Source: Rhizobium leguminosarum bv. trifolii WSM2297
GTDB lineage: Bacteria > Pseudomonadota > Alphaproteobacteria > Rhizobiales > Rhizobiaceae
Direction of reading: 5' to 3'
Length of the DNA stretch: 64,000 nucleotides
Assembly: GCF_000271845.1 (NCBI RefSeq)
Contig: NZ_JH719395.1
Coordinates: 2,635,624 to 2,699,623 of the forward strand
Within the stretch, counting starts at the first letter, position 1. Every line of letters starts with the position of its first letter. Both the position numbers and the translations under genes were made by a program. Shown here piece after piece: positions 36,572-44,708 of the stretch. Under the pieces are notes generated by a model that worked only from the letters and a program-made list of their open reading frames with translations, was not told the DNA's origin and did not search any database.

Positions 36572-37927
36572 TCAGGGGAGCTGAACGTTCTTGTAGGTCT
36601 GCTGGAAGCGACGCAGCAGCTGGTTGCCGCGTTCGGCAGCGCCGTCGAGCGAAGCCTGGACGTCGGCATTGTTGACGAAGATTGCCTGCAGGCCGTTGGC
36701 GATTTCGGTGCGGACCTGCAGCAGGCCGCCGAGGCGGATGCCGTGCGGAGCCGTGTCGTCGGCAGGCGATGCGGTCAGGCTCTGAATGGCGAGCTCACGG
36801 CCGGCGTAAGGAGCCTTGTCGTAGAAGCCCTGCTTCTTCAGATATTCGAAGCCGGAGTTACGAACCGGGATATAGCCGGTCACGGTCGACCACGTGAGAG
36901 CTTCTTCCGGCTTGGCAATGAAGTTGAAGAAGGCAGCGGCAGCCTTGTATTCGGCGTCGGAGTGACCCTTCAGAACCCAGAGCGAAGCGCCGCCGACATA
37001 AGAGCTGTGGCGGGTTGCATTGCCATAGGTCGGGAGCATGGCAACGGCCCAGTTCATGCCCTGCTTGGCGGTGCGGCCGATATTGCCGTGGTCGCCGACC
37101 GAGGTCAGGATGACCTGGCAATCGCCGGCGGCGAAGGCTTCGACGAAGGTCTGGCCGACGGCCTTGTTCTTGATGAAGGCAAGCTTGTTGTCGTACCAGG
37201 ACTTGAGGTCCTTGATGTAGCTGACGAGCAGCGGGTTCTTGTTGTAGGTCAGCTCGGCGTCGAGGCCTTCAAAACCGTTCTTCTTGGTCGCAATCGCTTC
37301 GCCGTTAACGGCTTCGAACTGCTCGACGTACTGCCAGACTTCGTTGTTGGAGATGTCGAAGGCGAGCGGGCAAGCATAACCTGCATCCTTCAGCGCCTTG
37401 AAATCTTCGCCGGCTTCCTGCCAGGTGGCCGGAGCATGGTCCTTGCCGATCTTGGCGAAGGCGTCCTTGTTCCAGTAGAGCAGAGCGGTCGAGGAGTTGA
37501 AGGGGAAGGAATACATCTCGCCCTTCGACGTCGCATAATAGTTTGCGATGCCGGAGAAGTAATCTTTCCAGTCGACGGTATAGCCCATGTCGGTCATCAG
37601 CTGGTTGGCCGGGTAGTAGGCGCCGGAAAGCATGATGTCGAGCGTGCCGGCGTCGGAGACCTGAGCGATGGTCGGCTGCTTGCCGGCGCGGAAGGCTGCA
37701 ATAGTGTTCTGCAGGGAAGCGTCGTAGCTGCCCTGGCTGGTGCAGACGACTTCATAATCGGCCTGCGACTGGTTGAAGCGATCGCACTGTTCCTGGACAC
37801 GCTTTGCAATGTCACCGGAATTGCCAAACCAGAAGTCAATCTTGGTCTTATCGGCGGCGGCAGCGGGACCGGCAAGAAACGCTGTAGCGAGAAGGGCGCC
37901 AACGGCGCCGAGAAGCTTGGCTTGCAT
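36572..37927 (-). CDS. ugpB: sn-Glycerol-3-phosphate ABC transporter substrate-binding protein
   Basis: A 451-residue periplasmic binding protein. The signal peptide MLQAKLLGAVGALLATAFLA ends near AGPAAAA-DK. Parallels to E. coli UgpB, from memory, include SGANYYA/GYYSDS-like ligand loops, PFNSSTALLYWNKDAF, YVGGASLWVLKG, TGYIPV and the C-terminal AAERGNQLLRRFQQTYK. It captures glycerol-3-phosphate or glycerophosphodiesters for UgpAEC, supplying phosphate and carbon. The ATG at 37927 has GAGG five bases upstream. A candidate Pho box lies about 75 bp upstream, fitting the PhoB control known for ugp. Confidence 0.93.
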   Translation of the reverse strand: MQAKLLGAVGALLATAFLAGPAAAADKTKIDFWFGNSGDIAKRVQEQCDRFNQSQADYEVVCTSQGSYDASLQNTIAAFRAGKQPTIAQVSDAGTLDIMLSGAYYPANQLMTDMGYTVDWKDYFSGIANYYATSKGEMYSFPFNSSTALLYWNKDAFAKIGKDHAPATWQEAGEDFKALKDAGYACPLAFDISNNEVWQYVEQFEAVNGEAIATKKNGFEGLDAELTYNKNPLLVSYIKDLKSWYDNKLAFIKNKAVGQTFVEAFAAGDCQVILTSVGDHGNIGRTAKQGMNWAVAMLPTYGNATRHSSYVGGASLWVLKGHSDAEYKAAAAFFNFIAKPEEALTWSTVTGYIPVRNSGFEYLKKQGFYDKAPYAGRELAIQSLTASPADDTAPHGIRLGGLLQVRTEIANGLQAIFVNNADVQASLDGAAERGNQLLRRFQQTYKNVQLP

Positions 37928-38000
37928 GAGAACCTCGAACATAAAAGGGACGCGCACTTTCAGCGCACGCCCTATTAGCTGGTTCAAATTGCCGCGGCCA

Positions 38001-38018
38001 ATGAATATTACATGACAT
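38001..38018 (-). promoter_or_regulatory. Candidate Pho box upstream of ugpB
   Basis: On the minus strand the sequence reads ATGTCAT-GTAA-TATTCAT, two 7-mers at 11-bp spacing resembling CTGTCAT-N4-CTGTCAT. It lies about 75 bp before the ugpB ATG. The first half matches 6 of 7 positions and the second only 4 of 7, so it is a moderate match. Confidence 0.45.
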
Positions 38019-38231
38019 GAAACGATCGAAACCGTGCCGTCACAAAACCTTCATTCGGATGTTATTTGCCACAGCCGAGGCTATATTTAGAGAAGCCTCG
38101 CCAGCCTCCCCAGCGCACTGCCGAACATTTATATTTATATTCGAATATTTATAAATTTCAAGGGTTTTCAATATTTGCCTATATTGCGGGACGGCATCCT
38201 TATTCGGAGATACCGCCGCATGAAAACTTGC

Positions 38232-38280
38232 AAAACCGGCTCCCTCTACGCCGTTGCACTGCTGTGCAACGCCCGGTTTT
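38232..38280 (-). terminator. Compound hairpin downstream of the ROK gene
   Basis: AAAACCGG (38232-38239) pairs with CCGGTTTT (38273-38280), enclosing an inner GTTGCA/TGCAAC stem (38253-38270). On the minus strand the outer stem ends in TTTTGCAAGTTTT about 11 bp beyond the ROK stop, a plausible intrinsic terminator. Confidence 0.5.
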
Positions 38281-38290
38281 AGCCCCTGAA

Positions 38291-39496
38291 TCAGAGGGAA
38301 TCCTTCAAAATTGCAGCGAAATGTGGATCGAATGCACGGCTGATCGGCCCGGCGGCAGCCCCGAGCGCCACCGACCAGGGATCGGCCATGCCGGGCTGCA
38401 GGCGCGGCAGCATGCGGCCAGGTCGTTCGGCGATCGAGGGCAGCAGCGGACCGATGGCCGCAATCAACCTTTCCACTAGCGCTTCCGGGGCACTGCCGCA
38501 CAGGATCACCGTCTGCGGATCGAAGACGGTTTCGATCAGATGGATGCTCCAGCGCAGGTCGACTGCTGCCGCTTCGATCCAGGTCTCGATGCTTTGGTCG
38601 CCCTTGAAGACAAGATCGTTGATGCGTGCATGCAGGTCGGGATCGGCAGGATCGGCCGAGAGATGCTGATAGAGTGAGGCGAGTGAAGCGCGATGTTCGA
38701 GCGGCGTCGTTTTGCCGTCGGCAAACAGCAGTGCCATGCCGATCTCGCCGGCATTGCCGTTGGCGCCGCGGTAGAGTTCGCCATTCAGAATCAGGCCGGC
38801 GCCGATGCCGTAGCCGACGAAGAGGCAGACGGCATGGTCGAGGCCGTGGGCAGCCCCCACCATACGCTCGGCGGTCGCCGCTGCCGCCGCATCATTCTGC
38901 AGCCCGACATCGAGCCCGGTCCCGGTGGCCAGCGTTTCCAGCAGCGGAAACTTCTGCCAGGCCTCCATCATCCAGGGATCGTCGCCGCTGCCGTCCAGCC
39001 CAAAGGGACCTGGCATCGCGGCGCCGAGGCCGACCAGCCGTTTTTCCGACTGTTGCACCATCCCGGCAAGTTTTGACCGCACGCCGGCGACGAGATCGAG
39101 GATGACCTTCGCCCCTTCTGACGGCCCTCCGGGTGGCAGACCGGCCTCATCGCGCACGAGAACGCTGCCGATCAGATCGACCGCGACCGCCCGCGTCACA
39201 TGCCGGTCGATCTGCAAGCCGATCGCGAAGGCGCCTTCGGGCACAAGCCGGTAGGGCGTCGAGGGCTGCCCCCTGCCCTTTCGCACCGGCTCCTGCGAAC
39301 GGACGAGACCGTCGCGCTCGAGTTCCTCGATGATATTGGACACCGTCTGTTTGGTCAGCCATGTCGCCCGCGCCAGATCGGCGCGTGAAAGCTCACCGTT
39401 GATCCTCAAGGCATCGATCATCACGCGCCGGTTATGGGCGCTGGTGCCTTCGTGGTTGGTACCGCTCTTGGCCCGGATTGGCCTGACGTCATTCAT
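38291..39496 (-). CDS. ROK-family transcriptional repressor
   Basis: A 401-residue NagC/Mlc/XylR-type protein. The N-terminal winged helix (about 20-75) includes LSRADLARATWLTKQTVSNI. The C-terminal ROK sugar-binding domain has GLGAAMPGPFGLDG and GYGIGAGLILNGELYRGANG, which is followed by AGEIG. The usual zinc cysteine cluster of ROK proteins (CxCGxxGC) is not visible. It is divergent from a sugar ABC/kinase operon and most likely represses it. A perfect 11-bp inverted repeat 40 bp upstream is the probable operator. The ATG at 39496 is used; a TTG two codons earlier is possible. Confidence 0.92.
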   Translation of the reverse strand: MNDVRPIRAKSGTNHEGTSAHNRRVMIDALRINGELSRADLARATWLTKQTVSNIIEELERDGLVRSQEPVRKGRGQPSTPYRLVPEGAFAIGLQIDRHVTRAVAVDLIGSVLVRDEAGLPPGGPSEGAKVILDLVAGVRSKLAGMVQQSEKRLVGLGAAMPGPFGLDGSGDDPWMMEAWQKFPLLETLATGTGLDVGLQNDAAAAATAERMVGAAHGLDHAVCLFVGYGIGAGLILNGELYRGANGNAGEIGMALLFADGKTTPLEHRASLASLYQHLSADPADPDLHARINDLVFKGDQSIETWIEAAAVDLRWSIHLIETVFDPQTVILCGSAPEALVERLIAAIGPLLPSIAERPGRMLPRLQPGMADPWSVALGAAAGPISRAFDPHFAAILKDSL

Positions 39497-39535
39497 GTGC
39501 AATTGCCTCTTGACTCCAATAGACTGTTGAAGAAG

Positions 39536-39562
39536 TATTAAGTCAAGACAATTGACTTAATA
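39536..39562. promoter_or_regulatory. Candidate ROK operator
   Basis: TATTAAGTCAA-GACAA-TTGACTTAATA is a perfect inverted repeat with 11-bp arms and a 5-bp centre. It lies in the divergent region 40 bp from the ROK start and about 160 bp from the binding-protein start. Each arm contains TTGACTTAAT, so a sigma-70 -35 box may be embedded in it. Confidence 0.7.
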
Positions 39563-39662
39563 GGGGACCGAAGAGTTCCAGGGAACGCAGGAGCCCAGAC
39601 AAGGGCTCCGACGACGCTCCGAGACGACAACCGGCACCTTCCCATGCGTGCCGTCTCGAACA

Positions 39663-39687
39663 CCGATGGCGGGAGGCCCGCCATCGG
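39663..39687 (+). promoter_or_regulatory. Leader hairpin before the binding-protein gene
   Basis: CCGATGGCGGG-AGG-CCCGCCATCGG has perfect 11-bp arms and a 3-base loop. It lies in the 5' leader, 22 bp before the GGAGG of the binding-protein gene. No U-run follows, so it is more likely a stability or control element than a terminator. Confidence 0.5.
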
Positions 39688-39719
39688 CAATGCGTAAATG
39701 TCAAAAACTGGAGGCTGCA

Positions 39720-40958
39720 ATGCTGAAATCCTTTACCAAGACGCTTCTGGGTGCGGCCTTGATCGGCGCATCCCTTGCGCCGCACGCTTTCGCCGAAACG
39801 ACGCTGAACGCGCTTTTCATGGCGCAGGCCGCCTATAGCGAGGCCGATGTGCGCGCCATGACCGATGCCTTCGCCAAAGCGAACCCCGACATCAAGGTCA
39901 ATCTCGAATTCGTTCCCTATGAAGGCCTGCACGACAAGACTGTGCTGGCGCAGGGTTCCGGCGGCGGTTACGACGTCGTGCTCTTCGACGTCATCTGGCC
40001 GGCCGAATACGCCACCAACAAGGTGCTGGTCGACGTCTCCTCGCGCGTTACCGACGAGATGAAGAAAGGCGTGCTGCCGGGCGCCTGGACCACCGTGCAG
40101 TATGACGGCAAATATTACGGCATGCCGTGGATCCTCGACACCAAATACCTGTTCTACAACAAGGAAATCCTCGAAAAGGCCGGCATCAAGACGCCGCCGA
40201 AAACCTGGGACGAGCTGACCGAGCAGGCAAAGATGATCAAGGACAAGGGCCTGCTCGCCACGCCGATCGCCTGGAGCTGGTCGCAGGCGGAAGCCGCGAT
40301 CTGCGATTACACCACGCTGGTCAGCGCCTATGGCGGCGACTTCCTGAAGGACGGCAAGCCGGCCTTCCAGACCGGCGGCGGCCTCGATGCGCTGAAATAC
40401 ATGGTTTCCAGCTATTCGTCCGGCCTGACCAATCCGAACTCCAAGGAATTCCTGGAAGAGGATGTCCGCAAGGTCTTCGAAAACGGCGACGCCGCCTTCG
40501 CGCTGAACTGGACCTATATGTACAACATGGCCAACGACGCGAAGGACAGCAAGGTGGCAGGCAAGGTCGGCGTCGTTCCGGCGCCGGGCATTGCCGGCAA
40601 GAGCCAGGCGTCCGCCGTCAACGGTTCGATGGGCCTCGGCATCACCTCGGCCAGCCAGCATCCCGACGAGGCCTGGAAATACATCACCTTCATGACCTCT
40701 CAGGCGACACAGAATGCCTATGCCAAGCTCAGCCTGCCGATCTGGGCCTCATCCTACGAGGATCCCGCCGTTACCAAGGGCCAGGAAGAGCTGATCTCCG
40801 CCGCCAAGGTCGGCCTTGCAGCCATGTATCCGCGCCCGACGACACCGAAATATCAGGAGCTTTCGACCGCCCTGCAGCAGGCGATCCAGGAATCGCTGCT
40901 CGGCCAGTCCTCTCCCGAGGACGCGCTGAAGTCGGCAGCCGACAATAGCGGCCTCTGA
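39720..40958 (+). CDS. Sugar ABC transporter substrate-binding protein
   Basis: A 412-residue family-1 extracellular solute-binding protein. The signal peptide MLKSFTKTLLGAALIGASLA is cleaved near HAFA-ET. The mature part has the two-lobe pattern with YDVVLFDVIWPAEYA, PWILDTKYLFYNKEILEKAG and GLGITSASQHPDEAWKYITF. It brings a sugar or sugar-amine to the permease encoded next. The ATG at 39720 is supported by GGAGG six bases upstream; an upstream in-frame ATG (39648) has no such site. It is the first gene of the operon controlled by the ROK repressor. Confidence 0.93.
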   Translation: MLKSFTKTLLGAALIGASLAPHAFAETTLNALFMAQAAYSEADVRAMTDAFAKANPDIKVNLEFVPYEGLHDKTVLAQGSGGGYDVVLFDVIWPAEYATNKVLVDVSSRVTDEMKKGVLPGAWTTVQYDGKYYGMPWILDTKYLFYNKEILEKAGIKTPPKTWDELTEQAKMIKDKGLLATPIAWSWSQAEAAICDYTTLVSAYGGDFLKDGKPAFQTGGGLDALKYMVSSYSSGLTNPNSKEFLEEDVRKVFENGDAAFALNWTYMYNMANDAKDSKVAGKVGVVPAPGIAGKSQASAVNGSMGLGITSASQHPDEAWKYITFMTSQATQNAYAKLSLPIWASSYEDPAVTKGQEELISAAKVGLAAMYPRPTTPKYQELSTALQQAIQESLLGQSSPEDALKSAADNSGL

Positions 40959-41029
40959 TCGACCCCAGAAACCCGGGCGGCGCCCGCCGTCGCCCGGCCT
41001 CCAGAATCTATGAATGAAAGGTCGCCTTG

Positions 41030-41914
41030 ATGTCGGGCACTTGGCTGACAACCCGCGCGTGGCTTTTGATGCTGCCGCTTCTCGTGGTCATGATCTCGGT
41101 GATCGGCTGGCCTCTGATCGATACCGTCGGCCTTTCCTTCACCGATGCCAAGCTCGTCGGCACGGAAGGCAGCTTCGTCGGCATCGACAATTACGCCAAG
41201 ATGCTCTCCGGCTCGAATTTCCAACGCACGCTGATCACCACCGCGTGGTTCGCGATCGTCTCGGTTGCCGCCGAAATGGTGATCGGCGTGCTTGCCGCCC
41301 TGCTGCTGAACCAGCAATTCCGTGGCCGCACCACACTTCGCGCCCTGATGATCCTGCCCTGGGCACTGCCGACGGTCGTCAACGCCACGCTCTGGCGGCT
41401 GATCTACAATCCGGAATACGGCGCGCTGAACGCCGCGCTGACGCAGCTCGGTCTGCTCGATGCCTACCGCTCCTGGCTCGGCGAACCGGGCACGGCGCTG
41501 GCAGCCCTCATCGTCGCCGACTGCTGGAAGAATTTTCCCTTGGTGGCGCTGATTGCGCTCGCCGCCCTCCAGGCCGTGCCGCGCGACATCACCGCCGCCT
41601 CGCTCGTCGACGGCGCCGGCGCTTTCGCCCGCTTCCGCTTCGTCATCCTGCCCTATCTCGCCGGCCCGCTGATGGTGGCGCTGGTGCTGCGCACGATAGA
41701 AGCCTTCAAGGTGTTCGATATCATCTGGGTGATGACCCGCGGCGGCCCGGCCAACAGCACACGCACGCTGTCGATCCTCGTCTATCAGGAAGCCTTCTCC
41801 TTCCAGCGGGCGGGCTCGGGCGCGTCACTGGCCTTGATCGTTACGCTGCTGGTGACGCTGCTTGCCGCCGGCTACGCCGCGCTGGTGCGCAAGACCGCGG
41901 GGAGTGCGGCCTGA
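41030..41914 (+). CDS. Sugar ABC transporter permease
   Basis: A 294-residue MalF-like inner-membrane protein with six helices (first helix in LLMLPLLVVMISVIGWPLI). The EAA loop reads DITAASLVDGAGAFARFRFV. The ATG at 41030 has AAAGG upstream; a TTG one codon earlier is in frame. It shares one base with the next permease start (TGATG), so the pair is coupled. Confidence 0.92.
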   Translation: MSGTWLTTRAWLLMLPLLVVMISVIGWPLIDTVGLSFTDAKLVGTEGSFVGIDNYAKMLSGSNFQRTLITTAWFAIVSVAAEMVIGVLAALLLNQQFRGRTTLRALMILPWALPTVVNATLWRLIYNPEYGALNAALTQLGLLDAYRSWLGEPGTALAALIVADCWKNFPLVALIALAALQAVPRDITAASLVDGAGAFARFRFVILPYLAGPLMVALVLRTIEAFKVFDIIWVMTRGGPANSTRTLSILVYQEAFSFQRAGSGASLALIVTLLVTLLAAGYAALVRKTAGSAA

Positions 41915-42759
41915 TGGAACGCCAGAGCCGGCTCTTTTCCGTTTTCATCCATCTTTGCGCGCTGCTGCTTGCCGCCATCATCCTGGCGCCGATCGTCTGG
42001 CTGTTCATCATGAGCATCTCACCGGCCGCCGACCTTGCGGCAAAGCCGTTGCGCTGGTGGCCGCAGACGGCGGATTTCTCGCGATACCAGATCCTGCTGT
42101 CGACGCTCGAAAACAGCGCCGGCGCCGCCTTTACTTCGTCGCTGCGCAACAGCATCGAGGTGGCGGGCATGGCGACGATCGCCGCCATCGCGCTTGCCAT
42201 TCCGGCCGGCTGGGCGGTGTCGCGCACGCCCTCGGTGGGCTGGTCACTGTCGATGGTGATCGCCACATACATGCTGCCGCCGGTGGCGCTGGCCGTGCCG
42301 CTCTATATGGGCCTCTCCCATCTCGGCATGCTGAACAACGTCTTCGGCCTTGCCCTGGTCTATTTGACGATCCTAGCCCCCTTCACCACCTGGCTGATGA
42401 AGTCGGGCTTCGATTCCATCCCGCGCGAGATCGAATCCGCCGCGATGATCGACGGCGCCGGCCTGTTCCAGACGCTGAGGATCATCACATTGCCGCTCGC
42501 AGCTCCCGTGGTCGCAACGTCGAGCCTGTTTGCCTTCCTGCTTGCCTGGGATGAATTCTTCTATGCGCTGCTCTTCACCTCGGACCAGCGCGCCAAGACG
42601 TTGACCGTCGCCATTGCCGATCTCGCCGGCGGCCGCGTTTCCGATTACGGACTGATCGCCACGGCAGGCGTGCTCGCCGCCCTGCCCCCGGTGCTGATCG
42701 GTCTCGTCATGCAACGCGCCCTGATCTCGGGGCTGACCAGCGGCGGCGTCAAGGGATGA
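41914..42759 (+). CDS. Sugar ABC transporter permease
   Basis: A 281-residue MalG-like permease with six helices, starting MERQSRLFSVFIHLCALLLA. The EAA loop is REIESAAMIDGAGLFQTLRI. It overlaps the upstream permease by one base and the SIS gene by 4 bp (ATGA). A much longer frame in the same phase extends back to 41014 but only reads through the first permease out of frame, so it is rejected. Confidence 0.92.
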   Translation: MERQSRLFSVFIHLCALLLAAIILAPIVWLFIMSISPAADLAAKPLRWWPQTADFSRYQILLSTLENSAGAAFTSSLRNSIEVAGMATIAAIALAIPAGWAVSRTPSVGWSLSMVIATYMLPPVALAVPLYMGLSHLGMLNNVFGLALVYLTILAPFTTWLMKSGFDSIPREIESAAMIDGAGLFQTLRIITLPLAAPVVATSSLFAFLLAWDEFFYALLFTSDQRAKTLTVAIADLAGGRVSDYGLIATAGVLAALPPVLIGLVMQRALISGLTSGGVKG

Positions 42760-43778
42760 ACATGACAGAAGAAAAAAGCCGGCCGGCCGGAATTGCCGCG
42801 ATCGATCGCGAAATGGCGCGCCAGCATGCCGATTCGCTCACCTCCTATGAAGCTGCCCAGCCCATGGCGGCCAAGGCCGCCTCCTCGCTTGAGAAAACCG
42901 GCCGGCTGCTCTTGCTCGGCATGGGCGGCTCGCATGCCGTCAACCGCGCTGTCGAGCCGCTCTACCGAACCCTCGGCATCGATGCGGTCGCCCTGCCGCT
43001 GTCCGAGCAGCTCGGTCAGCCACTGCCGACCGCCGACCGGACGATCTTCGTCACCTCGCAATCCGGCGAAAGCGCTGAAGTCCTGCGCTGGTTCGAAGAG
43101 ACCGGCGGCACCGAGGAGACCTTCGGCCTGACCCTCGAAGCCAGCTCTTTCCTGGCAAGAACCGCCCCGTCGCTGGTCGGCAGCGGCGGCACCGAGCTTG
43201 CCTTCGCCGCCACCCGCAGCCTGACGGTTACCTTTGCCCTGCATCTGGCAATCCTCGCCGCACTCGGCGAAAATCCCGATGCAGCCCTTGCCGTGCTCAA
43301 GGCGCCCGAAGACCATGACATCACCGCCGCCCTCGCAGCACTCGAAAACGTCGCGACCATTGTCACCTCGGGACGCCGGCTGCAGGGCGTTGCCGAGGCG
43401 CTTGCGCTCGGATTGACCGAACTCTCGCGTCGCCCCTGCTTTTCGCTGGAAGGCGGCCAGCTGCGTCATGGGCCGATGGAGATGCTGGGGCCGGATATCG
43501 GCGTCGTGCTATTCCGCGGGCTCGACGAGACCGCCGGCCTGGTGACGGCGATGGCAGTTTCCGCCATCGAGACCGGCGCCCGCGTCATCCTGTTCGACGC
43601 ATCCGGGCAAGCGCCGGTCGCCGGCGCGGTGACGATCGGCTTTGCCCCTGCAACGGGCCTTGCCGCGATCTTCGCCATGCTGCCGGTCGCTCAGCGGCTG
43701 ATGATCGCCTTTGCCGAGACCCGCGTGGAAAACGCCGGAACGCCGGTCCGATCCACCAAGATTACCCGGAGTGAATGA
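42756..43778 (+). CDS. SIS-domain sugar-phosphate isomerase/deglycase
   Basis: A 340-residue protein with two SIS domains (about 35-170 and 195-330). The phosphosugar-binding serines lie in VTSQSGESAEVLRWFE. EGGQLRHGPMEML matches the E-x-x-x-HGP motif of GlmS isomerase and FrlB deglycase. There is no glutaminase domain, so it is not a full GlmS. Located between an ABC permease and a PfkB kinase, it probably acts on the phosphorylated product of that kinase. A fructosamine-6-phosphate deglycase or aminosugar isomerase/deaminase are the leading options; sequence alone does not decide. Confidence 0.88.
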   Translation: MNMTEEKSRPAGIAAIDREMARQHADSLTSYEAAQPMAAKAASSLEKTGRLLLLGMGGSHAVNRAVEPLYRTLGIDAVALPLSEQLGQPLPTADRTIFVTSQSGESAEVLRWFEETGGTEETFGLTLEASSFLARTAPSLVGSGGTELAFAATRSLTVTFALHLAILAALGENPDAALAVLKAPEDHDITAALAALENVATIVTSGRRLQGVAEALALGLTELSRRPCFSLEGGQLRHGPMEMLGPDIGVVLFRGLDETAGLVTAMAVSAIETGARVILFDASGQAPVAGAVTIGFAPATGLAAIFAMLPVAQRLMIAFAETRVENAGTPVRSTKITRSE

Positions 43779-44708
43779 ATGCGGCCGCTTGCAGTCATCG
43801 GCAACGTCAATGTCGACCTCATCCTTGGACCGGCCGCCCCCTGGCCTAAGGCTGGCACGGAAATCATCGTCGATCATGACGAGCTCAGGGTCGGCGGCTC
43901 CGCCGGCAACAGCGCGCTCACCTGGCAGGCGCTCGGCATCGAATTCGAGATCGCCGCTAATATCGGTAGCGATCAGTTCGGCCGCTGGCTCGCCGAAGCC
44001 TTCGGCCACCGTTCACAGAAATGGCCGGTCCGTCCCGAGAAAACGACACTCTCCGTCGGCATTACCCATCCGGACGGCGAACGCACCTTCTTCACGACGA
44101 CGGGCCACCTCCCGCGCTTCGGTTTGAAGGACGTCTTCGCCGTCATCGACGGCGAAAGGCTGCGCGGCGGTTGCGCCTTGCTCTGCGGCGCCTTCCTCAC
44201 CGACGATCTCACAAGCGAATATAGCGCCTTCTTCGATTGGGCCGGCAGCCACGATATCACCGTCGCGCTCGACACCGGCTGGCCGCTCAACGGCTGGACG
44301 GAAGAGAATTGTGCGAAGACGCGCGCCTGGCTGTCCCGCAGCGGCATCGCGCTGCTGAACGAGGTCGAGACGACGACGCTTGCCGGCCTTGCCGATCCGA
44401 TCGAGGCTGCTCGCGAGATCAGGTCGCACATGCCGGAGGGCGCGATCGTCGTCGTCAAACGCGGCCCGGACGGCGCCATCGCGATCGGTCCGGACGGCCT
44501 GTTGGTTTCGGTGGAGGCACCGCTCGTCGAGGTCGTCGATACGATCGGGGCCGGCGACGTCTTCAACGCCGCTTTCCTCGCCGCGCTCGCAAAGGATGAA
44601 CCGCTGGTTTCCTGCCTGAAGGCGGGAACCGAGGTCGCCTCGCGCGCCATCTCCACCCTGCCCCGCAACTATGGTGATCCGTCATCTTTTGAGGAGCCCC
44701 TGTCATGA
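43779..44708 (+). CDS. PfkB-family sugar kinase
   Basis: A 309-residue ribokinase-fold kinase. The N-terminal GGSAGNSALTWQALG substrate motif is near residue 38, and the C-terminal signature DTIGAGDVFNAAFLAAL, with catalytic Asp in GAGD, is near 250. It phosphorylates a sugar or sugar derivative with ATP. It starts directly after the SIS stop and overlaps the ATPase start by 4 bp, so it is tightly coupled to both. The SIS plus PfkB pairing resembles frlB/frlD, but the substrate is inferred. Confidence 0.92.
   Translation: MRPLAVIGNVNVDLILGPAAPWPKAGTEIIVDHDELRVGGSAGNSALTWQALGIEFEIAANIGSDQFGRWLAEAFGHRSQKWPVRPEKTTLSVGITHPDGERTFFTTTGHLPRFGLKDVFAVIDGERLRGGCALLCGAFLTDDLTSEYSAFFDWAGSHDITVALDTGWPLNGWTEENCAKTRAWLSRSGIALLNEVETTTLAGLADPIEAAREIRSHMPEGAIVVVKRGPDGAIAIGPDGLLVSVEAPLVEVVDTIGAGDVFNAAFLAALAKDEPLVSCLKAGTEVASRAISTLPRNYGDPSSFEEPLS

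Larger units (their letters stand above)
37928..38290. other. Intergenic region between ugpB and the ROK gene
   Basis: The 363-bp gap holds the candidate Pho box near the ugpB side and a hairpin near the ROK side. The middle (about 38080-38200) is AT-rich with repeated TATATTT/ATATTTAT and no gene-like frame. Confidence 0.5.

Noticed and set aside
36506..37978. 490-codon plus-strand frame
   Set aside because: Antisense shadow of ugpB.
38040..38290. AT-rich tract considered as a small RNA gene or phage remnant
   Set aside because: No conserved structure, promoter-plus-terminator pair or integrase-like content could be identified apart from the hairpin next to the ROK gene.
41014..42759. 581-codon frame suggesting a permease fusion
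   Set aside because: The first half only reads the upstream permease out of frame. The real second permease begins at ATG 41914, overlapping the stop of the first.
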